A stretch of 64,000 bases of DNA. Source: Prorocentrum cordatum. Lineage: Eukaryota > Sar > Dinophyceae > Prorocentrales > Prorocentraceae. Within the stretch, counting starts at the first letter, position 1; every line of letters begins with the position of its first letter. The notes under the pieces are model-generated. The model did not search any database. It saw nothing but the letters and a program-made list of their open reading frames with translations, and was not told the DNA's origin. The translations under genes and the position numbers were made by a program. The stretch covers positions 282,001 to 346,000 of the forward strand of contig CAUYUJ010022404.1 in NCBI GenBank assembly GCA_963575745.1. The letters are read 5' to 3'. Positions 11,172 to 20,309 of this stretch are shown piece after piece.

Positions 11172-11193
11172 TCCGTAGCCATTTTGGCTCAAG
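11172..11193 (+). other. Complete dinoflagellate spliced-leader sequence (DinoSL) in genomic DNA
   Basis: All 22 bases match the DinoSL consensus (begins TCCGTAGCC, ends GGCTCAAG). DinoSL is normally added to mRNA 5' ends by trans-splicing. Here it is embedded in genomic DNA at the left end of a LINE, with no sign of an SL RNA gene downstream (no splice donor GT follows AAG). The next bases, 11194-11201, repeat the first eight bases of the leader (TCCGTAGC), like a decayed second leader. This marks a retro-copied trans-spliced mRNA. Confidence 0.92.
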
Positions 11194-11317
11194 TCCGTAG
11201 CGTGTGGCCCATTGGCCTTGGGTTTGGTGCGAGGGGATTGCGGCCCTGAGTGCCTACATACACTGTATTGAGGTATCATCCTCACGTTTTGTCTTCTCGC
11301 AGTCGCTTCAGTCCCGC

Positions 11318-12223
11318 ATGGATTGTTGGTCTTGCCAGCATTCTCGCAAGTGTGGATATCGCTACAACTATGCGTGGCGCACCGCATGTCGGTTGTGCGG
11401 CACTCCTGCTCCTCGGCGGCCTGGTGGCGGGCCCTCTATGCAGCCGCGTGGTCAGTGGCGCAACGGGCCACCGCAGCTCACCCCGAAGCCGTCCGGGCCC
11501 AATCTCTCCGAGCAGCAGGTGCACCATTATGCTACCTTGGCCGAGGAGGCCTTTAACATTGTCAGTGAGGGATGGCACCCCGAAGCTAAGAGTCGTGTGC
11601 GAGCTGCGCGTGCAACCCTCATCGGGGAGCCGCGTGCAGCAGCCAAGGCCGCTCGGATTGGCAACGACGAGGCGCAGTCCCAGCTGCAGCAGGCGCAGAG
11701 CAAGCATGCTCGCGCCCTTGCTGGTCTTGCTGAGTCTCTTCGGGCCATGCAGGCTGCCAAGGATGAGCTCGCGAGGGCCACCCAGGCGGCTCAGGAGGCG
11801 GCCGCCGAGGCATCGCAGGCATTCCAGCCCATGGCGCCCACTCCTGCCGAGACCAAGTTCCAGGCGTGGGCCAAGTCGGTGCTCGTCGAGCCCAGTGATG
11901 ACGACCCCGACTCTCGTCGCAAGTTCAACGAGCTCAAGGGCCAGCTCGAGGACATGGCTGCGGAGATGGGCTACGCTCTGGTTCCTCCTCCGCCTGCACC
12001 TCCTGCTGAGCGGGCTGGCGCTGCGGACCCCGCCGAGGATCAAGGAGGGATCGAGCAGCCTGTGCCCGTCGACATGGATCTCGATGCGCTCATCGGTGAC
12101 CCAGATTTCCTGGCCAGTATCGAGACCCAGCATGGAGTCAAACACGAGGCTACTGTTGGGATGTTGCAGGCCGCCAAGGCACACCTCTCCAAGAAGGCCA
12201 AGGGCGCTGACGGAGGCGCTTAG
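11318..12223 (+). CDS. LINE-1 ORF1: zinc-finger and coiled-coil RNA-binding protein
   Basis: Intact frame of about 301 residues from the ATG at 11318. The frame is open upstream to 11204, but MDCWSC gives the natural start for the finger. The N-terminus has a RanBP2-like zinc-finger pattern: a Trp, a CxxxxxxC-type pair and then CRLCG, with Arg and Asn spaced between (W-x-C ... N ... C-x-x-C-G). A Pro/Arg linker follows, then an Ala/Gln/Glu-rich helical region at about residues 110-200 that looks like a coiled coil, and an acidic tail. LINE ORF1 proteins generally bind element RNA. The frame overlaps the start of the endonuclease frame, so ORF2 would need reinitiation or frameshifting. Assignment is by architecture and position. 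Confidence 0.7.
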   Translation: MDCWSCQHSRKCGYRYNYAWRTACRLCGTPAPRRPGGGPSMQPRGQWRNGPPQLTPKPSGPNLSEQQVHHYATLAEEAFNIVSEGWHPEAKSRVRAARATLIGEPRAAAKAARIGNDEAQSQLQQAQSKHARALAGLAESLRAMQAAKDELARATQAAQEAAAEASQAFQPMAPTPAETKFQAWAKSVLVEPSDDDPDSRRKFNELKGQLEDMAAEMGYALVPPPPAPPAERAGAADPAEDQGGIEQPVPVDMDLDALIGDPDFLASIETQHGVKHEATVGMLQAAKAHLSKKAKGADGGA

Positions 12224-13108
12224 CCAGGCTCAGGTTCGGCCGCTCCCTCCACCGCTGGGGGGTAGCACCTTCGAGATCATCTCCTCGAGCGTGTCTGGTC
12301 TTGCGGGTTTAGATGAATTGGTGGCTGATCCGTCTGCTCGCAAGTGCCGGGCTGTTTGCTTTCAAGAACATCACCAGATTTCCGCTACAAGTCCCGAACA
12401 CAGGTTGCGTAAGGCAGCATGGAATGCCAAAGTTTCGCCGGCCATTGTCTCTGCTTCAGGTAAAGGTGTTACTGGAGGAGTGGATCTGATGGTGGCTGGA
12501 TGTGGTATGAGCGAAGTTGAGACGGTCGACACCGTTCTAGTACCTGGGCGCGTCACGGTTGTTCACGTCGGCGGTTTGTGCCCAGGGGGTTTCTCTACCT
12601 CCACCACAGTGTTGGGCTAGTAGCAGCAGCAAACTGGTCCCTGCTGTGTCAAGTTCGAGAAGTTATCAAATCGTTCCGCATGCCTTTCGTCATTCAATGT
12701 GAATGGCAGATTCCTCCAGATCAGTTGCAAGGCAGTCTATGGGTCGAGAGCATCGATGCCGTGATTGCCGCCCCGTCCATTCCCACCTGCTCCTCTGCGA
12801 ATGGTGGTAGAACGATTGACTATTTCGTGATTCGCACTCGCCTGCAGTTTGGGAGTTCAGTCGATGTATTAAGTAACGTCGCCACCGAACCCCACGAACC
12901 TGTACGGCTCAAGCTTCATTCTTCGAGCAGCGTGCCTCTGGTTGCTCAAGTGCGTGTTCCTCGGAGATTTCCGCATGTGCGACCTGCGGGATGCCTGCGT
13001 CGCGACTGGGGTCCTAGAGTGGGAGCAGCTTCGCCAAGAGAATGCAAATTGCTCTGTGCAGCATCAGCGGGAATCCTTCGCCACGATGGTCGAGCAACAG
13101 TTTCTTGA
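12219..13108 (+). pseudogene. LINE-1 ORF2 part 1: EEP endonuclease, frameshifted
   Basis: Endonuclease/exonuclease/phosphatase domain that would nick target DNA. The first half runs in one frame to about 12620 and includes CFQEHH, the metal-binding Glu motif of the family, and a GVTGGVDLMV strand. A single frame change near 12585-12595 leads to the second half (12578-13108), with RTIDYFVI, equivalent to the IDY strand. The usual C-terminal SDH is represented by PHEPV, so the catalytic His site may be lost. A further frame change near 12940 leads into the linker frame. Non-functional as written. Confidence 0.7.
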
Positions 13109-13790
13109 CCTGTGCCAGATTGACGACAAGGACGCATCCAAGTGCATTGGGCGTGCTGGGGAGCTACAGGTGGATCAGGTTCGTGCTCGCGCTCCTCAGC
13201 GGCTTCTTTTTCCTCGCTTGAGCCCTATCGCCGTCTGGTGGCGAAGGGCAGGCCACGCCTTGCGTTGCCATTCTTTTTGGCACTCCAGCATGCAGCGCAG
13301 CAGTGCCCTTGCCTGTTGCAAGCGGCTGTTGCGCGAAGCCAAGCTGCCTCCCTTGGTGAGCGTTGTTGGGCGCGAGGGAGGTTGGGTTCGCGTGCTCCGC
13401 GACGCGCCTGTCCTGTGCTACGGCGTGGCGGCTGCCCTGTCGTCTGCTGCGCGCGTCAGGGCCAGCTCTGGGCATCGCGAGGCCCTGTCAGTTAAGTCGT
13501 CAGAGTGGCGTCAGTGGGTTCGTGATCATTCGGTCGACGGCGCTGCCGCGTTGTTCGCTTCGACGAGACCGCACGCCCCTTGGCGCGCCACGCCCCGCTC
13601 CAAGGAAGATGGCGCGCTCGTTCCTGCTCCAGCCAGTCTGCAACAGGAGATGGGCATGCTTGCTGACGAATGGTGCAAATGGCGGCGCATAGGCGAGCCC
13701 CGCGACGAGTTCGAGCGGCCCAGTGATTTAGGCCCCCCTTTTTTCCAGCGCCCTCTGTCGAAGAGATGCGCAAGGTCCCCCGCTCCTTTC
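12942..13790 (+). pseudogene. LINE-1 ORF2 linker between endonuclease and RT
   Basis: Open frame joining the endonuclease to the reverse transcriptase. It contains a helical, Gln/Glu-containing start, a Trp/Arg-rich middle and a 'FASTRPHAPWRA' block. No catalytic motif. It belongs to the element by position and by continuity with the flanking domains. Frame is lost near 13780, where the RT frame takes over. Confidence 0.6.
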
Positions 13791-15139
13791 CTCCTCGGGC
13801 CGGGTGCGGGTTCGACGCGCTCTCGCCTCGACAGCTGGATCATCTTCCAGATGAGGCCATCAGGGTCCTCACCCAGCTGGTTATGGATGTCGAAGCCACC
13901 TGTGAGTGGCCCCTCGTCCACACGAGGATCGTTTTCCTTTTGAAGAGGACGGGGGGTTTGCGGTCAATAGGGTTGCGATTTTGTGCCGCCAGGATCCAGG
14001 GGCGTTTCCGACGTTACCTGGTGCGCTCCTGGCAGGGTTCGAACTTCAGGTCCTTCTGGTGGGCCACGGCTGGGCGCTGCTCAGATATATTGGTTTGGGT
14101 TCAGTCGGCCATGACGGAATGGTGCCAGGGGCGCGGTTTTTCCAGTGTTCTCGCCCTGCTCGACCTTGAAAAGGCATTCGAGCAGATCTCCCATCACAGG
14201 TTGCTTCAGGCCGCAGTGGCCTCGCAATTTCCACTTCGGCAGCTGAAACTGCTCATCACTCTGTATCGTGCCCCTCGCATCTTGGACCTCGATCGTCGAG
14301 CCTCGCAAGTCATCCACTCGCTTCAGTCTGTGGCCCCTGGATGTCATTTCGCCACGCTCATGTTGCAGCCCGCGCTGCTCCAATCGCTGGATGCGGTTGC
14401 TTCATCCTTTCGCACGGTGCATCTAGGCGTGGTCGTTGATGACTTCGGGCTCCACGCCTACGGGCGCGAGTCGCATGTGATGGACAATTTCACAGGCGCC
14501 ACGCTGAGATTGCATCATGAGCTCGAGCGTGAGGATTTGCGCATCAAGCAAAGCAAGAGCAGAGTTGTCGCCTCCTCCCCCGACCTCCTCGCCCGCATTC
14601 AGGCCAGACGGCGGAAATTGTCAGTCAAAGGAGTGCGGCACGAGCGCAACCTTGGCATTGATTATTCAGGAGGTCGAGTTGCTGCCAGGACCGTCAGACG
14701 CGAGCGTTTTGCCCCTGCCCGGCAGCGCCGCAAAAAGTTGATTTCTCTTGGTAAGCAGCTCAAGCGTAAGCAGGCACATCACATGGTGCAGGCCGCCGTC
14801 ATGTCCTCCACCTCCTATGGGCACAAGGTCCTCGGCACAAACAATGGAGAGCTGCGTGAGGCTAGGCATCTGCAGGCGCAAGTTGAAGCCACGCGTGTGC
14901 ACGGCAGATCGGTTTCTCTCATGTTGCAAATGTCTCAGGTTGATCGTGCCGATCCTGCGTATCGTTTGAACAAGGGCCCCTGCTGGCCCTGGCCTCGGCT
15001 GTTTGGGGCCCCTGGCTTCCCGTCTCGGTCCTTCGGAGTGGACCTGATGACGCTTGGAAGCGCCTGTGCGATAACGGGCCCCCCTGGTAAAGCATCCGAG
15101 GCCCTTTCTCAGCGCGTGCAGCCGCAGCGCTACGATTAG
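13766..15139 (+). CDS. LINE-1 reverse transcriptase domain (457-codon open frame)
   Basis: RNA-directed DNA polymerase of a non-LTR element. Counting from the first codon at 13766: FLLKRTGGLRSIGL (residues 57-70) is the fingers block; LLDLEKAFEQIS (131-142) is motif A with Asp133; SVAPGCHFATLML (188-200) sits at motif B; VVVDDFGLHA (222-231) is motif C with the Asp pair 225-226. The thumb and a basic C-terminal region follow. The frame is open to 15139, long enough for the full RT, but its start is an artefact of an upstream frame change. RNase H follows in a different frame. Confidence 0.85.
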   Translation: MRKVPRSFPPRAGCGFDALSPRQLDHLPDEAIRVLTQLVMDVEATCEWPLVHTRIVFLLKRTGGLRSIGLRFCAARIQGRFRRYLVRSWQGSNFRSFWWATAGRCSDILVWVQSAMTEWCQGRGFSSVLALLDLEKAFEQISHHRLLQAAVASQFPLRQLKLLITLYRAPRILDLDRRASQVIHSLQSVAPGCHFATLMLQPALLQSLDAVASSFRTVHLGVVVDDFGLHAYGRESHVMDNFTGATLRLHHELEREDLRIKQSKSRVVASSPDLLARIQARRRKLSVKGVRHERNLGIDYSGGRVAARTVRRERFAPARQRRKKLISLGKQLKRKQAHHMVQAAVMSSTSYGHKVLGTNNGELREARHLQAQVEATRVHGRSVSLMLQMSQVDRADPAYRLNKGPCWPWPRLFGAPGFPSRSFGVDLMTLGSACAITGPPGKASEALSQRVQPQRYD

Positions 15140-15174
15140 GCATCAAGTTTCAGGGACTCCAGTGGACGCACCCT

Positions 15175-16122
15175 TTGATCGGAACCTTTTCTCCCTTCGA
15201 CCCCTCTCCTCGGACCCTCGGGTTGGTTTTGGATCGGGTGGTGGGCGGGTGGATTTGGAACGGGGTTGCTGACCGCTTGGAGCTTCCCGAGGCTCGCGGG
15301 GGCTTGCTTTTGCATCCTATCAAGCAGGTCATTCGCAGTAAGAAGTGCTCGGCTCAAGGGGCCGCATACTTGAGGGGCGTTGTCGCGGGCGGTCAGGGGC
15401 CCCAACGGCGCCAGCATGACGCCAATCTCTCGTCTGAGTTTCTGTGTCGCGCCTGCCTCAGCGCTCCAAGCACGCTGTCGCACAGGCATCTCTCTTGTGG
15501 CTTCACCGAGGAGGTAGTCGAAGCTTCCCCGCCGCCCTTTTTGGCGAGGCTCGCTGCTGCTTGCGTCGATCCTCTTGCCCTCCTCCTCGCTGAGAGGCTG
15601 CTCGTGCCGCTTGCTCCTTCCCCCCCCCCCCCCCCCCCCCCCCCCCTCGGGCCTCCTGGGCCCTGGCTCTTGGGGCATGGGGCCCTGCGGGGCCATGTCT
15701 TCCTGGGCGGGGGCCGGAGGGGCTGCGAGTTTGAGGTTGCGCACCGCGGCCTGGGATGGTCGCGTGTCCAAGTGTCTGAGCAGCCGTTTCGGGCCGAGGT
15801 AATCTATGCTGGCTCTTTCGAGCATCCCGCCGTTGACATCGACGCTCTCGGGTTGCTGGCGCTCTATCGTGCGCTCTGCGCTTCTTTGCCTGGCACCATC
15901 TTTTATAGTGACTCCAGCTTCGTGGTGGATGGGGTCCTGGAGAGAGGCCCTGTCAAGTGCTGTTCTGCGAAATGCAGTTGGGCCGAGCTTTGGCGCATGG
16001 TGTGGCGCAAAATCGACGACTGGGGTGGTGTGAGTGGGTTGGGCGGGCTTGTGCAAGTTAAGGGCCACGCCACTCGCGCCTCGGTCGTCTGCGATGCCTC
16101 TGCCTTCCAAGGCAGGCAATGA
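15175..16122 (+). pseudogene. LINE-1 zinc motif and first part of RNase H
   Basis: Frame of 315 codons. Residues 91-109 carry CRAC followed by HRHLSC, a CCHH-type zinc motif usual near LINE C-termini. A poly-Pro stretch encoded by a poly(C) run at 15620-15646 precedes the RNase H. Visible RNase H elements are DIDALGLLALYRAL (helix with Asp in place of the usual Glu), IFYSDSSFVVDG (catalytic Asp at about 246) and VKGHATR (His at about 298). The first catalytic Asp strand reads VFLGGG, so that residue seems lost. The frame stops just after GHATR, and the domain continues in the next frame. Confidence 0.72.
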
Positions 16123-16720
16123 CCTTGCAGATGAATATGCCAAGCAGGCCTCGGCTTTCTCTCGTCTACCGCTCGAGCTGCGTGAGCAGCGCGAGCAGAA
16201 GGCAGGTGTACTTCGGTCGTTCGCTGCCTGGGTGGCTCGTGTTGGACCAGCCCTGATTGCCTCCGACGCGCTTCATGTCTGCGAGGACCAGCGCAAGCGT
16301 GCGGCGAAACCCCGCGCCCCGACGCTGCAGGTCCTCTCACCCGAGCCGCCCTGCACCCCGCGTGTCCTGAGGAGCGCTGATGCGACCACTGTTCGCATCG
16401 CCCTCGCGGGCCAGAGAATCCATGTTGTCCGCCCCTTCCAGCTCGCGGAGACGAGCAAGTGGGGGGTCGGCTGCGCCGTGTGCGGTGCTGCGGGCCTTGG
16501 CTCGCCGCCTGCGCTATCTTCCCCGTGCCCAGGTCAGCCAGCACCGCTCTCGTGGGGTGCTCGGGTGCTGGCTAACTTGGCACGAGGAAGGTACCAGGTG
16601 AATAAGAAGTGGTTTACACTTGTCCAGCCTTGGCGCACCGCCGAGCTGGTGCGCGCTGGCGAGACTTCGTCGTCTCGTTCGCATCCAGCGGTGGTGTTTG
16701 ACCCTGCTGGCCGTGTTTGA
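16085..16720 (+). pseudogene. LINE-1 RNase H C-terminal part and tail
   Basis: Continuation of the RNase H domain after a frame change near 16090. It opens with 'GNDLADEYAKQAS', the conserved N-x-x-AD helix carrying the last catalytic Asp. A C-terminal extension follows with 'CAVCGAAG', possibly a last zinc-binding pair. The frame ends at the TGA at 16718-16720. About 180 bases of 3' untranslated sequence separate it from the GGA run. Confidence 0.7.
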
Positions 16721-16907
16721 CCCTGCTGGCCAGTCTGGTGAGGCTGGTTGACCTGTCCCGACAGGCTGTGGCACGCGGTCTGTCCTCGTGGCGCGTGTGT
16801 CATGGCTCGGGGGGGCAGGACTGCCTGCTTCACTTCGCCCGTCGTGCCATCCGCCGTGGGCTTTTAAGGTAGGGCGCTCAGGATAACCTGTGCGCCAGGC
16901 TGCGTCG

Positions 16908-17006
16908 AGGAGGAGGAGGAGGAGGAGGAGGGGGAGGATGATGATGAGGAGGAGGGACGCGACCACACTGTTCTATTCAAAACGAATACCCAACCAAGGA
17001 GGGCTG
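16908..17006. repeat. GGA run and right flank of LINE-1
   Basis: A GGA trinucleotide run with GAT variants (16908-16965), then GGGACGCGACCACA and a segment containing CGAATACCCAACCAAGG. The succession is repeated at about 6195-6285 where no LINE is present. Confidence 0.75.
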
Positions 17007-17045
17007 GGGGAAAAAAGAATTATCAGAATTGCCGTTTTTCTGTAT

Positions 17046-17048
17046 ATA

Positions 17049-17082
<34 letters not shown>
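17046..17082. repeat. AT dinucleotide run
   Basis: Short TA/AT microsatellite. The sequence from here to 17230 shows no gene. Confidence 0.85.
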
Positions 17083-17084
<2 letters not shown>

Positions 17085-17227
17085 AAGGGCTTCGCCCCCT
17101 GCCGCCGGCCCCCTCTCTCGGAGAATGGGCCATGGAAGAGCTAAGTCATGATGCCTTGGCGCTGTTGTGAAGCAGTACCGAAACTTCATGCGAAACCGAT
17201 TCGCAATCAGCAAAACCAAGTGATCAC

Positions 17228-17345
17228 AAGAGGGGTTACCACACCTGGCGATTGGTAAGACGTGTATGGTGTACGGGCTTGGTTACCACACCTTGCGATT
17301 AAAGGGCCGAGGGGGTTCTCGCAGTTTGGGTTACCACGCCTTGCG
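17228..17345. repeat. Three copies of GGTTACCACACCTTGCGAT
   Basis: The phrase GGTTACCACACCTTGCGAT or a close variant occurs near 17234, 17281 and 17329. It leads directly into the 73-bp tandem repeat. Confidence 0.7.
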
Positions 17346-17660
17346 ATGGATGTGCGTGAGGGGTGGCACCGAATTTCAGAAATGTGCCAAATCCCTTGTG
17401 TTTTTGTGACCCTGACCCCGCGGATCTGCGTGAGGGGTGGCACCGAATTTCAGAAATGTGGCAAATCCCCTGTGTTTTTGGACCCTGGCCCCGCGGATCT
17501 GCGTGAGGGGTGGCACCGAATTTCAGAAATGTAACAAATCCCCTGTGTTTTTGGACCCTGACCCCGCGGATCTGCGTGAGGGGTGGCGCCGAATTTCAGA
17601 AATGTGGCAAATCCCATGTGTTTTTGGACCCTGACCCCGCGGATCTGCGTGAGGGGTGTC
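17346..17660 (+). repeat. 73-bp tandem repeat (four full copies plus a partial)
   Basis: Unit beginning GCGTGAGGGGTGGCACCGAA and containing TTTCAGAAATGTGGCAAATC and 'TTTTTGGACCCTGACCCCG'. Unit starts are at about 17354, 17428, 17501, 17574 and 17647. Copies are over 90% alike, so the array is recent. Confidence 0.92.
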
Positions 17661-17751
17661 GATTTCGAGCCCCCCCAGCAATTCAGACAACGCGCCCAGG
17701 AGACACCAAAAAGTCTTGTTTGGGCCTCCCCCCCCCTCGCGCGGTCAATCA

Positions 17752-17807
17752 ACTAGTTACAGTAACCAGCAAGAAGTCAATTAGTTACAGTAACCAGCAA
17801 GAAGCAG
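17752..17807 (+). repeat. Short direct repeat
   Basis: AGTTACAGTAACCAGCAAGA occurs twice (near 17755 and 17782), spaced about 28 bases. Each copy contains the small palindrome GTTACAGTAAC. Confidence 0.8.
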
Positions 17808-17900
17808 AACTGTAACACTGGAAACTACAAAATACAACTGGTACAGGAAACTGCGAATCACGCGCCTCGCAGCCTGGTGGCCCCACAAGGGGGCCGGCGG

Positions 17901-18078
<178 letters not shown>

Positions 18079-18099
18079 AAAAAAGTGGGACTCCGATTC

Positions 18100-18660
18100 G
18101 GCCCGCACATCCCCTGACATCTGGCCCGTGCCGCGTCGCCCGGCTTCCCGGGGGGCCCCCAAGACGCCGAAGGACAGCCCAAGACGACCCCAAGGAGCCC
18201 CCAGAACGCAAAGAACGGCCCAACACGCTCCCGTGCAGCCTGAGACACCCTTCCGACGGATCTCCAGGCCTCCAGGAGGCCTCCAGAAACCCCAGGGGGT
18301 CTGGAAGCCACACCCTTGAGGGGCCCAGCTAACAATACCCGCGAGGCACAAACCAAAAATAGCGCCGAACAGCGCCGAGGAACTGGAACGCATGGAAATC
18401 CCACAATTCTTCTTTTTTTTTTGTTTTTTTGTTTGTTTGTTTTTTAAGTTTGGCCCCCGGTCTACTCTTTCACAACCGACCGCAATTCAGACCCCCTCAC
18501 CTCCCCCAAAAAACCCAGGAAGCCTTTGAGGGCCTCAAATCGTTGAACACCTAGAAAAAAATTAATGATTCCGAGGCTTGCGCAGGGCCTCCAAGGGAAT
18601 CCCTGGACGTAGGAAGCGACCAGCATGAGATTACATGAGTTGGCCGATCCACCTAGCTAC
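18100..18660. other. No gene seen; degenerate repeat words and a T-rich tract
   Basis: CCCAAGACG-type words (18150-18330), then a T-rich tract with GTTTG repeats near 18405-18445. No domain-bearing frame or RNA gene recognised. Confidence 0.5.
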
Positions 18661-19650
18661 GACTGGGGGCTCGGGACCGCGACCTCGAGCGCGCATGGGG
18701 GTACCGGGGCCTCTGGGGCACCCCTGGGACGGCTCCCGAGGGCGCCGGAGGCCGCCAAAAGATCAAGAGGGCGCACGAGCCTCGAAATGTAGCTTGTAGC
18801 TTGAAGACGCCGACGATGGCTCCAAGAGGGCTCCCGGGAGCCCCCGAGACAGCCCAAGAGGGCCCCAAGAGCCCTCCCAATAGGGCCCCAAGATGCAAAA
18901 ATGGCCCCGTCCCCGTCGGAAAACGTACATTTTTCAGGGATTCGCCTCTTGCCCTTCCAGGGGAGTGAAGACGGCCCAAGAGGCCGCCAGGATCGCCCCA
19001 AGACAGCCTAAGAGGGTTCCAAAACAGCCCAGAAGGGCCCATGGCTAGCCTAAAAGGTCCCCAAGACGGCCCAAGAGGGACCTAGGACGGCCCCAAGCAG
19101 GGGCCCAGCGAGGATGCCCTACGAACATTTCAAGACCTCCGCCCCCAGAGGTCCCAAGGAGGCCCCAAAAGGCCCCCCAAACGCCCCAGACGAACCTGGC
19201 CTCCCAGAGTTTCCGGAGGCTTCTCCAGCGGAGATCCACGCGGGGGGAGGGCGAAGGAAGAGGAGGAAGGGAGGAGGAGCAGGGGGAAAGAGGGAAGATG
19301 CAGAAAATATCAGGACGAGGAGGAAGAAGAGGGAAGGCTGAGCAGGAAAAGTGCGCAGAAGGACGAGGGGAGAAAGGGCGAGGAAACGAGCAAAGGCGAA
19401 GAGAAGTGAACACTGAATAATGAGGATGTGACAAGAAGCAGTGGGATCCCCAATTCGGCCAAGAGGCCCCCAAGAGGGGCCCAAGAGAGCTCCAAGACGG
19501 CCCAAGAGGGCTCCAAGACATTTCATCTGAGCCCCAAGACGGCCCAAGAGGGCTCCAAGAGAGCTCCAAGAGAGCCCCAAAAGGCTCCCAAGACAGCGCC
19601 AAGGGGCCCAGAGGACGCCCCCAGGAGAGCCCTGGAGGGGTCGTGGGGGT
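18660..19650. repeat. Degenerate CCCAAGAGG-type repeat field
   Basis: The same G/C-rich vocabulary as 1-1200, in the same orientation. A purine-rich AGGAGG/GAAGAG segment lies at 19225-19430. Minus-strand frames up to 258 codons are Ser/Pro/Leu-rich and compositional. Confidence 0.65.
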
Positions 19651-20000
19651 GATGGCTGCAGTTGGCATCAGTTCGTGCGCCGGTTGTGGTCCTACCGACG
19701 ATTCGGATGGTCGTGGCGGTGGCACTTGGCCGTGGTGGTAATGATAGTGGTCGTGGATTCGCGGCAGTGGCAGTGGCAATGGTAGTGGTATTGGTGGTGG
19801 TACAGGCAGAGGTTGAACCAATGGCCGTTATATTGGTCGTGGACAGTGCAATCGTTGTGGATGGGGTGGTCATGCCCAGAATGGACGTGTAATCAGAAGT
19901 GGTCGTGACCGCGGTGATGGCGGAAAGGGCGGTGGTAGCCGTGGCGGCATTGGCGGTGTTGAGCGTGGTCGCGGCGGGAGTGACTAGAACCTAAGCGCGC
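19651..20000. other. GTGG-rich stretch, no gene
   Basis: GGTGGTAATGATAGTGGTCG-like G/T-rich sequence without a clean repeat period. It ends in a small inverted repeat, GCGCGCGAAGCGCGCG-like, at about 19996-20011. Confidence 0.45.
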
Positions 20001-20040
20001 GAAGCGCGCGTGTGGTTTTATTATGTAAATTTACACATGT

Positions 20041-20061
20041 ATGTCTGTCTGTCTGTCTGTA

Positions 20062-20124
<63 letters not shown>

Positions 20125-20167
20125 GTGTCTGTGTGTCAGTGTGTCTGTGTGTCTGTGTGTCTGTGTG

Positions 20168-20198
<31 letters not shown>

Positions 20199-20303
20199 GT
20201 ATGTATGTATGTATGCATGCATGCATGCATGCATGCATGTATGTATGTATGTATGTATGTATGTATGTATGTATGTATGTATGTATGTATGTATGTATGT
20301 ATA
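20041..20303. repeat. CTGT then GTAT/GCAT tetranucleotide array
   Basis: CTGT units (20041-20168, with GTGT variants), GTAT units (20167-20212), GCAT units (20213-20238) and GTAT units again to 20303. One unit grades into the next, as expected from point mutation spread by slippage. Confidence 0.95.
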
Positions 20304-20309
20304 CATTTT

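Larger units (their letters stand above)
11172..16907 (+). mobile_element. LINE-1: full-length SL-headed non-LTR retrotransposon, frame-broken
   Basis: Order on the plus strand: spliced leader, ORF1 with a zinc finger and coiled coil, endonuclease/exonuclease/phosphatase (EEP) domain, linker, reverse transcriptase, CCHH-like zinc motif, RNase H. No LTRs are seen. GGA repeats flank both ends, and the sequence after the right-hand GGA run is duplicated at 6180-6280 without a LINE. At least four frame changes (near 12590, 12940, 13780 and 16090) break ORF2, so this copy is probably dead. Replication would be by target-primed reverse transcription, as known for LINEs. Confidence 0.85.

Noticed and set aside
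11172-11193. SL RNA gene
   Set aside because: A genuine SL RNA gene would have a GT donor right after the leader, followed by the rest of the small RNA. Here AAG is followed by TCCGTAGC and then LINE sequence.
5127-11200. Long plus-strand frames with RSQPPRDGEVSLRSARC repeats
   Set aside because: Product of the 101-bp satellite rotating through frames. Start and stop points are set by indels in the array, and no independent coding evidence exists.
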